Positions 51,471-61,333 are shown, numbered from the stretch's first letter. The stretch: 64,000 nucleotides of DNA from Sphingobium wenxiniae (GCF_007830065.1 NZ_VLKK01000005.1:124001-188000), one strand, 5' to 3'. Translations and numbers: made by a program. Notes: generated by a model from the sequence alone, not told the origin.

Positions 51471-51836
51471 ATGGACAGGGATCAGGACGGTTTGGAGCGC
51501 GGCCCGGCCAGGACGTCGCCGCGCGACAGCCTTTTTCTGCTGACGAATCTTGTCAGGGACGATGGCGTGCCGCTTTGCCAGGCGCGGGTCCGCAACCTGT
51601 CTGCCACCGGGCTGATGGCCGAGTGCGAACGGCGGGTTGCGGCGGAAACCCGCCTGATCCTGGAATTGCGGGGCCTGGGCCGCGTGGCCGGGCAGGTCGC
51701 CTGGTCCCATGGCGAAAGAATCGGCATCGCTTTCGACAAGCCGATCGATCCCCATCTGGTCCGGCGGCCGGTGTCCAATGGCGAAAGGCATGTGATCCCC
51801 GATTATCTGCGCAGCTATCCCATGCGCGCCCGCTGA
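51471..51836 (+). CDS. PilZ domain protein
   Basis: The protein has 121 residues and is essentially one PilZ domain: SLFLLTNLVRDDGVPLCQAR, VRNLSATGLMAECERRVAA, then GQVAWSHGERIGIAFDKPID. NLSATGL and WSHGERIGIAF match the PilZ beta-barrel; the usual RxxxR c-di-GMP motif is only loosely present (RDSLF). It may be a c-di-GMP effector or a degenerate relative. The start could also be the GTG at 51456. Confidence 0.85.
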   Translation: MDRDQDGLERGPARTSPRDSLFLLTNLVRDDGVPLCQARVRNLSATGLMAECERRVAAETRLILELRGLGRVAGQVAWSHGERIGIAFDKPIDPHLVRRPVSNGERHVIPDYLRSYPMRAR

Positions 51837-51930
51837 GACGCGGTTGGCTTTTAAGGCCTTCGGTCTGTCGGCGGCTGCTTTCCACCCTTACCTGCCCATC
51901 AGCGCAGGTGCGCAAGCCGCATAATGCAAA

Positions 51931-51960
51931 TAAAAAGCCCCGTGCGAACGGGGCTTTATC
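51931..51960. terminator. Bidirectional terminator between the PilZ and DUF465 genes
   Basis: AGCCCCGT and ACGGGGCT pair over 8 bp around a GCGA tetraloop, with AAAAA before and TTAT after, so a T run follows on the minus strand. It suits the DUF465 gene ending at 52013 and possibly the PilZ gene. Confidence 0.75.
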
Positions 51961-52012
51961 TGGCCGGGCTTCATCTCCATCCGATGAAGCCCGCCATGAT
52001 CGACGGCTGCGC

Positions 52013-52171
52013 TCAGTGTTGCGCCGCCATCTCCTCCTTCAACCGTAATTTCTGCTTCTTGAGCGAAGCGACGAGCGAACTGTCCGGCATGGGGCGACTC
52101 GTCTCGGCCTTGATTCGTGCTTCAAGACCGGCATGCTTGGCTGAAAGAGCGGAAACGTGGCTGTTTTCCAT
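52013..52171 (-). CDS. DUF465 (YdcH-like) small protein
   Basis: The protein has 52 residues: MENSHVSALSAKHAGLEARI, then KAETSRPMPDSSLVASLKKQ and KLRLKEEMAA. It is a helical hairpin typical of DUF465. CAGGAG precedes the ATG by a good distance; longer frames add unrelated residues. It is divergent from the second DUF465 gene at 52345. Function unknown. Confidence 0.88.
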   Translation of the reverse strand: MENSHVSALSAKHAGLEARIKAETSRPMPDSSLVASLKKQKLRLKEEMAAQH

Positions 52172-52344
52172 GACATTCTCCTGACGAGGGTGATGGATGA
52201 CGAAGTAGATCATGAATCGCCCCGCTTGTCTCGGGGGTATCGAGGCTTTGCGATGGGACGCGCGAAAATTTGCGATGGCCCGCATGGGCGCGGCAGGCTA
52301 TCAACGGGCGGCTGTTGCGGAAGGGGTTCGGGAAAGCGGGTGCG

Positions 52345-52542
52345 GTGAGCCGGGAAGACATCATGCGTCGATTGGAAATCCTTCGCGTCGAGCATCGCGA
52401 TCTCGACAGCGCGATTTCCGCACTGGTCGATTCGGGGGCGGGCGATCAGATGCAGGTCGCCCGGCTGAAGAAGCGCAAGCTGCGGCTGCGCGATGAAATG
52501 ACGCTGCTGGAAGATGCGCTGGTGCCGGATATCATCGCCTGA
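52345..52542 (+). CDS. DUF465 (YdcH-like) small protein, second copy
   Basis: The protein has 65 residues from a GTG start: VSREDIMRRLEILRVEHRDL, then DSAISALVDSGAGDQMQVAR and LKKRKLRLRDEMTLLEDALV. It is of the DUF465 class that occurs next to RcdA in alphaproteobacteria. An internal ATG at 52363 is an alternative start. It lies 83 bases before the rcdA-like gene, in the same direction. Confidence 0.85.
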   Translation: MSREDIMRRLEILRVEHRDLDSAISALVDSGAGDQMQVARLKKRKLRLRDEMTLLEDALVPDIIA

Positions 52543-52625
52543 ACCGACCGCCCCTGAATGGGACAGCGGTTCCACGGCGCGCGCGCGGGCCTGACAAAGC
52601 GCGAAGACTATGCCAGCTAGGCGAT

Positions 52626-53105
52626 ATGGGAAAAGCAGCATCGCTTGATCGGGGATTGCACCGGCGTCTGGTGGACGGCCTCTATCTGGAAGCCATGGTG
52701 ATGGCGGATGAGGCGCGTTCCTATTTCGATTCCAGCGCATTGCCTGAAGACCTGACGGACGATCCGTTGCAGCGCGTGGCTTTCGCCTGTGAGTCGCTCA
52801 AGGTGACGACGCGCCTGATGCACATCATCGCCTGGCTGCTGAGCCAGCGGGCGTGGCAGCGGGGCGAGATCGGCGATGGAGAGCTGGGGGAGGAGAAATA
52901 TCGTCTGGGCGTGGCGGCGCAAAGCGACGCGGACCTGTCCGCCGCCTTTCCGTTCGCGGCGCGGTCGCTGGTCGATGCGAGCCAGGAACTCTATGACCGC
53001 GTGGCGCGGCTTCAGGAACGGATCGACCTGATGCTGCGTCTGGACGGCGGGGAACGGGAAAGTCCCGCGCGCGCGCTGATGGAACGGCTCAGCACGTCTT
53101 TCTGA
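52626..53105 (+). CDS. rcdA: DUF1465 protein, RcdA-like regulator of CtrA degradation
   Basis: The protein has 159 residues. The helical DUF1465 fold shows VDGLYLEAMVMADEARSYFD and VAFACESLKVTTRLMHIIAW, then AWQRGEIGDGELGEEKYRLG and a C-terminal helix (SQELYDRVARLQERIDLMLR). RcdA is an adaptor that helps ClpXP degrade CtrA in Caulobacter. In this window it is next to DUF465 and before tamA. The adaptor function in this organism is inferred from the family. Confidence 0.88.
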   Translation: MGKAASLDRGLHRRLVDGLYLEAMVMADEARSYFDSSALPEDLTDDPLQRVAFACESLKVTTRLMHIIAWLLSQRAWQRGEIGDGELGEEKYRLGVAAQSDADLSAAFPFAARSLVDASQELYDRVARLQERIDLMLRLDGGERESPARALMERLSTSF

Positions 53106-53187
53106 AAGGTGCGCGGCTGCGATGAACGATGTTTCCGGCGCGCTTCTTGGCTGGCATTGTGCACCGCATCTGGTCTAGATCAGGCGC

Positions 53188-55233
53188 ATGACCAACGGCT
53201 TGCGGACCCGTCGCCGCCATTCAGGTTGCCCGCACGCCGCACGGCTTGCCCTCGCGCCGCTGCTGCTGGTCGCGCCTTGCGCCGTTCACGCGCAAAGCGC
53301 GCCTCCGCCCGTGCAGGAGGAGGCGCCCGCGCTTGATCCCATGCCTGATATCGGCATCGACTGGCCCGACATGGGACAGCCCGATACGGTCGAGCCTCTG
53401 CCTGCCGATCCCCGCGCCGACGCCGCCGTTCCGGAAGGGGACGCCATGGTCGAAGCGCCGGAGGCGGAAGATGCCGCCGAGCAGAATCCCGTCTTCACCG
53501 ACGCGGGCGAGGAGCGGCGCTACAAGGTGTCGCTGAGCGGCCTGGACGGCATCGCCGACGAGCAGTTCGACATGCGCTTCAAGGAATTGTCCACCCTGTC
53601 GCAGGGCGAACGCCGTCGCGCCAACCTGGCGCAGATCAACCGGCGGGTGAAGGAGGATGGCGAGCTTCTGGACCAGTTGCTGCGCGCCAAGGGCTATTAT
53701 GCCGCGCACATCCGCGGGTCCGTGTCGCCGCCGCCCGCCGGAACCGACCGCCTTCAGGTGCGGTTCGATGTCGTGCCGGGGACGCAATATCTGCTGTCCT
53801 CCGTCGACCTCATCGGTTTGGCGGAGACGGGACCGCGCGAACCCAGGCTGCGGGAGGCTTTTCCGGTGAAGGCGGGCGATCCGGTGGACGCGGACCGGAT
53901 ATTGGCGGGGCGTGATTCGCTGTCCACGGCGCTGGCCGAAAGCGGCTTCCCCTTCGCCAAGGTCGACGAGCCGGAAGTGCGGATCGACCATGAGGAGCGC
54001 AAGGGCGAACTGGACATCGTCGTGACCCCGGGCGGCTATCGCACCTTCGGCAATATCATCCTCAACGACAACACGCTGTTCAAGGCCCCGCATCTCTATG
54101 AAATCGCGCGGTTCGACCGGGACGACATCTATATGGCGTCGGACGTGGAGGATCTGCGCCGCGCCATCGTGGCGACGGGCCTTGTCTCCACCGTGACGCT
54201 GACCCCAAAGGAAGCGGGCGATGGCGAGCATGTCGACCTGGACGTGCAGGTGCGTCCCGCACCGCTCCGCACCGTTGCGGGCGAACTGGGCTACGGCACG
54301 GGCGAAGGCTATCGCGCAGAGGTGAGCTGGCAGCATCGCAACCTGTTTCCACCCGAAGGCGCGGTGACGCTGCGGGGCGTCGTCGGCACGCAGGAGCAGA
54401 CGGCGAGCGTGCTCTATCGCCGCAACAATTTCCATCGCCGGGACAATGTGCTCACCGGGCTGCTGTCGGTCAGCAACATCAAGCGCGACGCCTATGATGC
54501 GCGCACCATCACCGTGGCGGGCGGGCTGGAGCGGCAGACGAACATCCTGTTCCAGAAGAAGTGGGTGTGGCGCATCGGCGCGGAAATCATCGCGTCGGAT
54601 GAGGCGGATTTCTTCAGCGGCGGGGACCGGCGCACCTTCTTCATCGGGGCGGTGCCATTGAGCCTCACCTATGACGGCAGCGACGACCTGCTGAACCCGA
54701 CCAAGGGCTTCCGGCTGGGGGGCCGGTTCAGCCCGGAACTGTCCTTCCAGAGCGGCACCTTCGGTTATGCGCGGGTACAGCTGGACGGCAGCGCCTATCA
54801 GCCGGTCGGCGAGCGGGTGGTGCTGGCGGCACGGACGCGGCTGGGCACCATATTGGGATCGACGGTGGACCGGATCGCGCCGTCGCGGCGTTTCTATGCG
54901 GGCGGGGGCGCGTCGGTGCGCGGTTATGGCTATCAGAAGATCGGGCCGCGCTATGGCCCGGACGACGATCCGGTGGGCGGCAAGAGCCTCGCTGAATTCT
55001 CGTTGGAGGCGCGGGTGCGCTTCGGCAATTTCGGGGTCGTCCCCTTTATCGACGCGGGCAATATCTCGACCAGTTTCGTGCCGCGCTTCCGCGACCTGCG
55101 GATCGGGGCGGGCATGGGCGTGCGCTACTACAGCAGCTTCGGGCCGATCCGCGTCGACGTCGGCACGCCGATCAACCCGCAGAGCGGCGATCCGAAGATC
55201 GCGGTCTATGTGTCGCTGGGGCAGGCCTTCTGA
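53188..55233 (+). CDS. tamA: Autotransporter assembly factor TamA (Omp85 family)
   Basis: The protein has 681 residues. A signal peptide (RLALAPLLLVAPCAVHAQSA) is followed by an Ala/Pro/Glu-rich linker, POTRA-like repeats (YKVSLSGLDGIADEQFDMRF onwards) and a C-terminal Omp85 barrel with VRGYGYQKIGPRYGP and ending PKIAVYVSLGQAF. It inserts proteins into the outer membrane in cooperation with TamB, whose gene begins by overlapping this stop by one base. The family length is normal. Confidence 0.94.
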   Translation: MTNGLRTRRRHSGCPHAARLALAPLLLVAPCAVHAQSAPPPVQEEAPALDPMPDIGIDWPDMGQPDTVEPLPADPRADAAVPEGDAMVEAPEAEDAAEQNPVFTDAGEERRYKVSLSGLDGIADEQFDMRFKELSTLSQGERRRANLAQINRRVKEDGELLDQLLRAKGYYAAHIRGSVSPPPAGTDRLQVRFDVVPGTQYLLSSVDLIGLAETGPREPRLREAFPVKAGDPVDADRILAGRDSLSTALAESGFPFAKVDEPEVRIDHEERKGELDIVVTPGGYRTFGNIILNDNTLFKAPHLYEIARFDRDDIYMASDVEDLRRAIVATGLVSTVTLTPKEAGDGEHVDLDVQVRPAPLRTVAGELGYGTGEGYRAEVSWQHRNLFPPEGAVTLRGVVGTQEQTASVLYRRNNFHRRDNVLTGLLSVSNIKRDAYDARTITVAGGLERQTNILFQKKWVWRIGAEIIASDEADFFSGGDRRTFFIGAVPLSLTYDGSDDLLNPTKGFRLGGRFSPELSFQSGTFGYARVQLDGSAYQPVGERVVLAARTRLGTILGSTVDRIAPSRRFYAGGGASVRGYGYQKIGPRYGPDDDPVGGKSLAEFSLEARVRFGNFGVVPFIDAGNISTSFVPRFRDLRIGAGMGVRYYSSFGPIRVDVGTPINPQSGDPKIAVYVSLGQAF

Positions 55234-58200
55234 TGGCCGACGATCAGCCCGAGGAAGCAATCCCGCCGCCCCGGCCCCGCCGGGCGTGGGACGGACGGTG
55301 GCAGCGCTGGGCGACCGCCATCCTCGCGGCGCTGCTGCTGATCGTCGTGGGTGCGCTGGCGTGGCTGGACACGTCTTCGGGGCATCGTTTCCTCGTGTCG
55401 CGTATCGCCGCCATCAGCCCGCCTTCGGGCCTGCGCATCCGGGTCGAGCGGATCGACGGCAGCATCTATCGCCGGGCGGTGCTGCACGGGTTGGAGCTTT
55501 CCGACCCCAAGGGACGCTTCTTCGATGCGCCCCGCGTGGAGTTGGACTGGTGGCCCTTCGCCTGGCTCTCAAACCGGCTGGATATCGACCGGCTGGCGAT
55601 TCCGCGTGCCACGCTGCACAAATTGCCCAGGCTCAACCCCGGCAAGCGCGAGGGGCCGATATTGCCGGGCTTCGACATCCGCCTGATGCAGTTGTCGGTC
55701 GGCCGATTGGCGATAGACCCCTCCATCACGGGCCGGGCGCAGGAAGCGACGCTGAACGGCGACGCGGACATTCGCGGCGGGCGCGCGGTCATCGACCTGT
55801 CCGCGCGCGTGCTGAACGGGGACGATGCGCTCAACGTCGCGCTCGACAGCCGCCCGGACGACGACAGGTTCGACCTGGAAGTCACGATGAACGCGCCCAG
55901 GGGCGGCGTGCTGGCGGCGATGGCGGGCTTGAAGCAGGACGCCAATCTGCGCGTTCACGGCAAGGGAAGCTGGACGCGCTGGGACGGGCAGCTTGCCGGA
56001 ACGCTGGACGGCCAGCCGGTGATCGACCTTGCCTTGACGGCGCGCAAGGGGCGCTATGGCGCGACCGGCTCCATCCAGGGGCCTGCGCTGGCGGGCAACG
56101 GCCTGTTCGAAAGATTGGCCACCCCGCGCCTTGCGGTGAAGGCGGACGGCAGCATGGAGGATCGGGTGATCGACGGCACGCTGTCGTTGCGCTCCGCCGC
56201 CATCGACCTCCATGCGGACGGCGCCATCGATCTGCGGAACAACGCGCTCGACAATATGCTGGTGGACATGAAGCTGGCGCGGCCCGAAGCGCTGCTGCGG
56301 AACATGCGGGGACGCGACGTGGCGGCGCGCATCCGTCTGGACGGTCCCTTCGCCACTCCCGGCTATGAATATCTGCTGACGGCGCGGCAGTTGGCGTTTG
56401 ACAAGACCGTCATCAGCGACCTGCGCGCCGATGGGAAGGGGCGCAAGGCGGCGAAGGGGCCGGCGCTGATCCCCGTGCGCCTGCGGGCGCGGCGGCTGGA
56501 CGGGCAGGGGGAACTGGTCGAAGGCATCTTCCGCAACTTCGCGCTGGACGGCGTGCTGCAATTGAAGGGGCAGCAGATCGTCAGCAATCCCATGCAGATC
56601 CGCTCCGACCGGCTGCGCGGGCGGCTGGTGATGGTGGCGGACCTCAAGAGCGGGCGTTACGATTTCGGGCTGGACGGGCAGATCAACGGGCTGCTGATCC
56701 GTGGGCTGGGGCTGATCGACCTGACGTCGAAGCTGCGCGCCGTGCCGGGACCGAAGGGCGCCTTCAGCCTCGGCGGTCATGCGCTGGCGCGGATGCGGCG
56801 GCTGGACAACAGCTTTCTTCGCACGCTGGGCGGCGGCCTGCCGACGGTCCGGAGCGCGCTCGCGCTGGGACCGGACGGGCAGTTGCGTTTCAGCGCGTTG
56901 CGCCTGGAATCGCCGCTGCTGACGCTGAATGCCGACGGCTATCGCCGCCGCAACGGGACGTTCCATTTTGAAGGAGGCGGGCGGCACGGCCAATATGGGC
57001 CGCTCGATCTCGTGCTGGATGGCAAGATCGACCGGCCGGCGGTGGACCTGCTGCTGCATCGTCCCATGGATGCGCTGGGCCTGCGGGAGGTGAAGGCGCG
57101 CTTCGATCCCGACGAGACGGGCTATGCCTTCACGGCGGAAGGCGGATCGACGCTGGGACCGTTCACCGGCAACGGCGCGATCCTGCTACCTCCGAATGGG
57201 CAGGCGGTCGTGCGCGTGGCCCGGCTCGCCGTTTCGGGCGCGACGGCCGGCGGCGATATCCGCCCCGTAACCGGCGGGCTGGACGGACAGCTTGTGGTGG
57301 CGGGGCCGGTGACGGGCACGGTCGGCTTCCGGCCCGTGAACGGAGTCCAGCAGTTGCTGCTGCACCTTGCCGCCAACCGCGCGAGCTTCGACGGGCCGAC
57401 CGCTATCGCGGTAGGGCGGGGCAAGCTGGATGCGGCCATATTGCTCGACCCGGACGGCACGTCCATCGACGCGACGGTGCAGGCGCAGGGCTTGCGCATG
57501 GGCGGAATATTGCTGGGCCGCATGGCGGGCACGGCGAAGCTGGTGGACGGCAGGGGCACGGTGCGCGGCAGTCTTTCGGGGCAACGCGGACGCCTGTTCG
57601 ATCTGCAAGGCGAAGCGCAGGTGGAACCGGACCGGATCGGCCTGTCCGCCAGCGGGACCATCGACCGCAAGCCGATCCGGCTGGCCCGCGCGGCCCTGCT
57701 GACGCGGGCGGAGGGGGGCTGGCATCTGTCGCCCGCCACCATCCGTTATGCCGGGGGATCGTTGCAGCTTGCCGGCGACCTGGGCGGCGAGATGGTCGCC
57801 ATAGAGGCGCGGATGCAGACGCTGCCGCTGTCCTTGCTGGACATCGCCTATGACAATCTGGGCCTTGGCGGCGTGGCGACCGGCACGCTCAGCTATGCCA
57901 AGCCGCGCGGCGGCATGTCCACGGGCAAGGTCGAATTGCGCGTCCGCGGGCTGTCGCGTTCCGGCCTGTCGCTCAGTTCCCGTCCGGTCGATGTGGGCGT
58001 CAACGGCGTGCTCGATCAGGATCGGCTGGCGACGCGCATGATCTTCGTGTCGGACGGGCGCACCATCGGCCGGGCGCAGGCGTTGCTGGCTCCGCTGGGA
58101 CGCGAGGGCAGCCTCGCCGAGCGGCTGAACCGCGCGCCCCTGTTCGCGCAGCTTCGCTATGCCGGCGCGGCCGATACGCTCTGGCGGCTGACGGGCGTGG

Positions 58201-59417
58201 AGATCGTCGACATAGCGGGGCCGGTGAGCGTGGCCGCCGACGTCAGGGGCACGCTGGGCCAGCCGGCGATCGCGGGGACGCTGTCCACCGACAATGTCGC
58301 GATCAACAGTCCCGTCACGGGAATGCGGCTGAGCGGGGTCAAGGCGCGGGGCCGCTTTTCGGGGGACCGGCTCGTCATCTCCAGCTTCGCCGCGGCGGCG
58401 CGCAACGGCGGATCGGTGGTGGGGACCGGCAGCTTCACCTTCAAGGGCACGGCGGGCGTCGGCATGGACCTCAACTTGCAGGCGGACAATGCCACGCTGC
58501 TCGATCGCGACGATCTGGGCGCGACGGTGACGGGACCGATCACGCTGCGGTCGGACGGTTCGGGCGGCACGATTGGCGGCAACCTCAAGCTGATCAAGAG
58601 CCGCTTCACGCTGGGCCGGGCGGCTGCGGTGGCGCAGCTTCCGCAACTCAAGGTGGTGGAGATCAACCGCCGGGGCGAGGAGATCGAGCGTCCGCGCAAC
58701 GATGCGCCCTGGACGCTGGCGGTCAAGGCGCAGGCGCGCAATCGCCTGATGGTGACCGGCCTTGGTCTCGACAGCGAATGGCGGGCCAATCTGGACCTGG
58801 GCGGCACGGTGACGAATCCCGCCATCGCCGGGACGGCGCAACTGGTGCGCGGCGGCTATGAATTTGCGGGCCGCCGGTTCGAGCTTCGCGAAGGGCTGAT
58901 CCAGTTCGACGGCCGCACGCCTGTCAATCCCACGCTCGACATCACGGCGGAGGCGGATGTGGCGGACCTCAGCGCGACGATCCATGTCGGCGGGACCGGC
59001 CTGTCGCCGGACATCGGCTTCACCAGCGTTCCCGCCCTGCCGCAGGATGAACTGCTGTCCCGCATCCTGTTCGGCACGTCGATCACCAACCTGTCCGCGC
59101 CCGAAGCGTTGCAGCTCGCTTCGGCGGTGGGGTCGCTGCAGGGCGGGGGCGGGCTTGACCCCATCAATGCGGTGCGCAGGGCGGCGGGGTTGGATCGCTT
59201 GCGTATCTTGGCCGCCGATCCGACGCAGGGACAGGGGACGTCCATCGCGGCGGGCAAATATCTGACGCGCAAGACCTATGTGGAACTGATTACCGATGGG
59301 CAGGGCTATTCCGCCACACGCATCGAATATCAGGTGACGCGGTGGCTGTCGTTGCTGGGGGCGATCTCCACGCTGGGCCGCGAAAGCGCGAATGTGCGCG
59401 TGTCGAAGGATTATTGA
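55233..59417 (+). CDS. tamB: Translocation and assembly module TamB (DUF490)
   Basis: The protein has 1,394 residues. An N-terminal transmembrane helix (WATAILAALLLIVVGALAWL) anchors it in the inner membrane. A long series of beta-rich repeats spans the periplasm, such as ALDSRPDDDRFDLEVTMNAP. The C-terminal DUF490 domain includes PALPQDELLSRILFGTSITN and ends YQVTRWLSLLGAISTLGRES. It bridges the periplasm and may carry lipids or help outer-membrane protein assembly with TamA. The start overlaps the tamA stop by one base. Confidence 0.94.
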   Translation: MADDQPEEAIPPPRPRRAWDGRWQRWATAILAALLLIVVGALAWLDTSSGHRFLVSRIAAISPPSGLRIRVERIDGSIYRRAVLHGLELSDPKGRFFDAPRVELDWWPFAWLSNRLDIDRLAIPRATLHKLPRLNPGKREGPILPGFDIRLMQLSVGRLAIDPSITGRAQEATLNGDADIRGGRAVIDLSARVLNGDDALNVALDSRPDDDRFDLEVTMNAPRGGVLAAMAGLKQDANLRVHGKGSWTRWDGQLAGTLDGQPVIDLALTARKGRYGATGSIQGPALAGNGLFERLATPRLAVKADGSMEDRVIDGTLSLRSAAIDLHADGAIDLRNNALDNMLVDMKLARPEALLRNMRGRDVAARIRLDGPFATPGYEYLLTARQLAFDKTVISDLRADGKGRKAAKGPALIPVRLRARRLDGQGELVEGIFRNFALDGVLQLKGQQIVSNPMQIRSDRLRGRLVMVADLKSGRYDFGLDGQINGLLIRGLGLIDLTSKLRAVPGPKGAFSLGGHALARMRRLDNSFLRTLGGGLPTVRSALALGPDGQLRFSALRLESPLLTLNADGYRRRNGTFHFEGGGRHGQYGPLDLVLDGKIDRPAVDLLLHRPMDALGLREVKARFDPDETGYAFTAEGGSTLGPFTGNGAILLPPNGQAVVRVARLAVSGATAGGDIRPVTGGLDGQLVVAGPVTGTVGFRPVNGVQQLLLHLAANRASFDGPTAIAVGRGKLDAAILLDPDGTSIDATVQAQGLRMGGILLGRMAGTAKLVDGRGTVRGSLSGQRGRLFDLQGEAQVEPDRIGLSASGTIDRKPIRLARAALLTRAEGGWHLSPATIRYAGGSLQLAGDLGGEMVAIEARMQTLPLSLLDIAYDNLGLGGVATGTLSYAKPRGGMSTGKVELRVRGLSRSGLSLSSRPVDVGVNGVLDQDRLATRMIFVSDGRTIGRAQALLAPLGREGSLAERLNRAPLFAQLRYAGAADTLWRLTGVEIVDIAGPVSVAADVRGTLGQPAIAGTLSTDNVAINSPVTGMRLSGVKARGRFSGDRLVISSFAAAARNGGSVVGTGSFTFKGTAGVGMDLNLQADNATLLDRDDLGATVTGPITLRSDGSGGTIGGNLKLIKSRFTLGRAAAVAQLPQLKVVEINRRGEEIERPRNDAPWTLAVKAQARNRLMVTGLGLDSEWRANLDLGGTVTNPAIAGTAQLVRGGYEFAGRRFELREGLIQFDGRTPVNPTLDITAEADVADLSATIHVGGTGLSPDIGFTSVPALPQDELLSRILFGTSITNLSAPEALQLASAVGSLQGGGGLDPINAVRRAAGLDRLRILAADPTQGQGTSIAAGKYLTRKTYVELITDGQGYSATRIEYQVTRWLSLLGAISTLGRESANVRVSKDY

Positions 59418-59603
59418 CAGGCGCATCCGCCCGGTTCGCCTGATCCCGATTACGGAACGGTTCCACGACAGGCTGTCCCCAACTGTGGCATATGGGTCAC
59501 ATAAGTTGTTGTTTATCTTAGGTTCATGCAACCAACGGCGTTGCTCCGCTTTCACACTCTCACCGCCTTCGGGCGGAAAGAATAAGGAAAACGGAGTATT
59601 TTT

Positions 59604-60257
59604 ATGCGAAAGATAATCGTCGCAACCCTTCTCGCCGGCGGCGCAGTCGCCTCCCCGGCTCTCGCGCAGGACGTCGGCCCGACCTTCACCGGCCCGCGCG
59701 TCGAAGCGATCCTGGGCTATGACCATGTCGGCGCGGGCAGCGACGTCGACAATGACAATGGCCGCAACGACCAGTCGATCGACGGCCTGCTTTACGGTGT
59801 GGGCGCGGGTTATGACGTGAACCTCGGCAGCGCCGTGGTCGGCGTGGAAGGCGAATTCACGAATTCCACCGCCAAGAGCAGCCGCTACGACTTCACCGAT
59901 GACTTCGGCTTCGGCCGAGTCAAGCAGGGCCGCGACCTTTATATCGGTGCGCGCGCCGGTATCCTGGCGGACCCGGCGACGCTGGTTTATGTGAAGGGCG
60001 GTTATACCAACAGCAAGCTCAAGGTGCTGGCGGGCGACACCGACGAGACCACCAATACCGCGTTCAAGCTGGACGGCTGGCGCATCGGCGCGGGCGTGGA
60101 GCGCGCCATCAACACCAACACCTTCGCCAAGGTGGAATATCGCTATTCCAACTATAATAAGGGCCGGATTCGCTTCGATGACGGCGCGACCAGTCGCAAT
60201 TTCGATGTCGACACAGATCGTCATCAGGTTGTCGCCAGCGTCGGCTACCGCTTCTGA
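59604..60257 (+). CDS. Outer membrane beta-barrel protein (OmpA/Opa-like porin family)
   Basis: The protein has 217 residues. A signal peptide (KIIVATLLAGGAVASPALAQ) precedes eight beta strands, such as YGVGAGYDVNLGSAVVGVEG, DLYIGARAGILADPATLVYV and the final HQVVASVGYRF with the terminal aromatic needed for BAM. It has no OmpA peptidoglycan domain. Its role is unknown; similar small barrels are abundant in sphingomonads. GGAG lies just upstream of the ATG. Confidence 0.88.
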   Translation: MRKIIVATLLAGGAVASPALAQDVGPTFTGPRVEAILGYDHVGAGSDVDNDNGRNDQSIDGLLYGVGAGYDVNLGSAVVGVEGEFTNSTAKSSRYDFTDDFGFGRVKQGRDLYIGARAGILADPATLVYVKGGYTNSKLKVLAGDTDETTNTAFKLDGWRIGAGVERAINTNTFAKVEYRYSNYNKGRIRFDDGATSRNFDVDTDRHQVVASVGYRF

Positions 60258-60305
60258 CGAACGGGGAGGGGGCGGGTGGTTTCCGTCCCCTCCACCGGCG
60301 GTTCC

Positions 60306-60980
60306 TTACAGCGTCGCTTCGATTTCCCGCGCGGCCATGTCCGGATCTTCGGCAAGGCTGATCGGGCGGCCCACGACGAGGATCGATGCGCCGCGATCCA
60401 ATGCTTCGCGGGGCGTGACGGCGCGCTTCTGATCGCCCATCGCTCCCCCGGCGGGCCTGACGCCGGGCACCACGAAAAAGCCTTCGGGCCATGCCTGCTT
60501 GGCAAGGGCCACTTCCGCGCCTGAACAAACGATGCCGTCGAGGCCCGCGCTGCGCGCCAGATCGGCGAGGCGCGCCACCTGATCCTCCGTCTTGCCGCCC
60601 ACGCCGATGTCGAGCAGGTCGCCGTCGTCGAGGCTGGTCAGGACCGTGACGGCCACGACCCTGGTGTTGACGCCGGCCGCTGCCTTGGCGTCTTCCAGCA
60701 TGGCCCGGCCGCCGGCCGCATGAACCGTGAGGATCGCCGGCTCCAGCATATGCAGCGCCTGGACGGCCTTCGCCACGGTATTGGGAATGTCGTGCAATTT
60801 CAGGTCGAGGAAGATCGGCAGGCCGAATTTCATCATCTCATGCACGCCGTGATGGCCGTTGGCGCAGAAGAATTCCAGCCCCAGCTTCAATCCGCCGACA
60901 TGATGGCGCACCTGCCCCGCTAATGCCTGCGCCTTTTCAAGGTTGGGCGTGTCGATGGCGACATAGATCGGGCTGCTCAT
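60306..60980 (-). CDS. pyrF: Orotidine-5'-phosphate decarboxylase
   Basis: The protein has 224 residues. The catalytic motif GLPIFLDLKLHDIPNTVAKA contains the Asp-Lys-x-x-Asp dyads. It begins IYVAIDTPNLEKAQALAGQV; the phosphate-binding loop near the end contains ILVVGRPISLAEDPD. It makes UMP in pyrimidine synthesis. The start overlaps the lapA stop by four bases. Confidence 0.96.
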   Translation of the reverse strand: MSSPIYVAIDTPNLEKAQALAGQVRHHVGGLKLGLEFFCANGHHGVHEMMKFGLPIFLDLKLHDIPNTVAKAVQALHMLEPAILTVHAAGGRAMLEDAKAAAGVNTRVVAVTVLTSLDDGDLLDIGVGGKTEDQVARLADLARSAGLDGIVCSGAEVALAKQAWPEGFFVVPGVRPAGGAMGDQKRAVTPREALDRGASILVVGRPISLAEDPDMAAREIEATL

Positions 60981-61333
60981 GCTGTTCCTGTTGTATGGAG
61001 GGGAGAAGGGGCTGCGGACAGCGCCGCCTCATCGGTCTGCGGCGCGGGCAGGGGAGAAGCCGGGGAAGATGTCGGTGTGGCGGCGGCGGTGACGGCCGCG
61101 AGCGCGCGTTCCGTGCTTTCCAGCCTGCGCTTCATGCGCCAGCGGGTCGCACGCGCCATGATCCAGAAAGGCCCCGCCCCCAGCAGGAATGCGCCGATCA
61201 GCAATACGGGCAATTTGGTTTCCATCACCAGATCACCCCACAGCCGGACCGTGACCGGCACATAATTCGCCATGCAGAAGAAGGCGAGGGTGACGGCGAC
61301 GACGACCCAGAAGGCGGTGCGTAGAAATTGCAT
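60977..61333 (-). CDS. lapA: LapA (DUF1049) domain membrane protein
   Basis: The protein has 118 residues. Two membrane helices (FLRTAFWVVVAVTLAFFCMA and KLPVLLIGAFLLGAGPFWIM) and the cytoplasmic WRMKRRLESTERALAAV match LapA, which in E. coli helps regulate LpxC and lipopolysaccharide synthesis. An Ala/Pro/Thr-rich tail follows. The start MQFLRTAF was chosen because it fits the family and has AAAGGA upstream. Overlap with pyrF by four bases indicates cotranscription. Confidence 0.88.
   Translation of the reverse strand: MQFLRTAFWVVVAVTLAFFCMANYVPVTVRLWGDLVMETKLPVLLIGAFLLGAGPFWIMARATRWRMKRRLESTERALAAVTAAATPTSSPASPLPAPQTDEAALSAAPSPLHTTGTA

Noticed and set aside
57186-60224. An open frame of about 1,000 codons on the minus strand across tamB and the beta-barrel gene
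   Set aside because: It has no family features and lies opposite two clear genes; composition is typical of antisense frames in GC-rich DNA.
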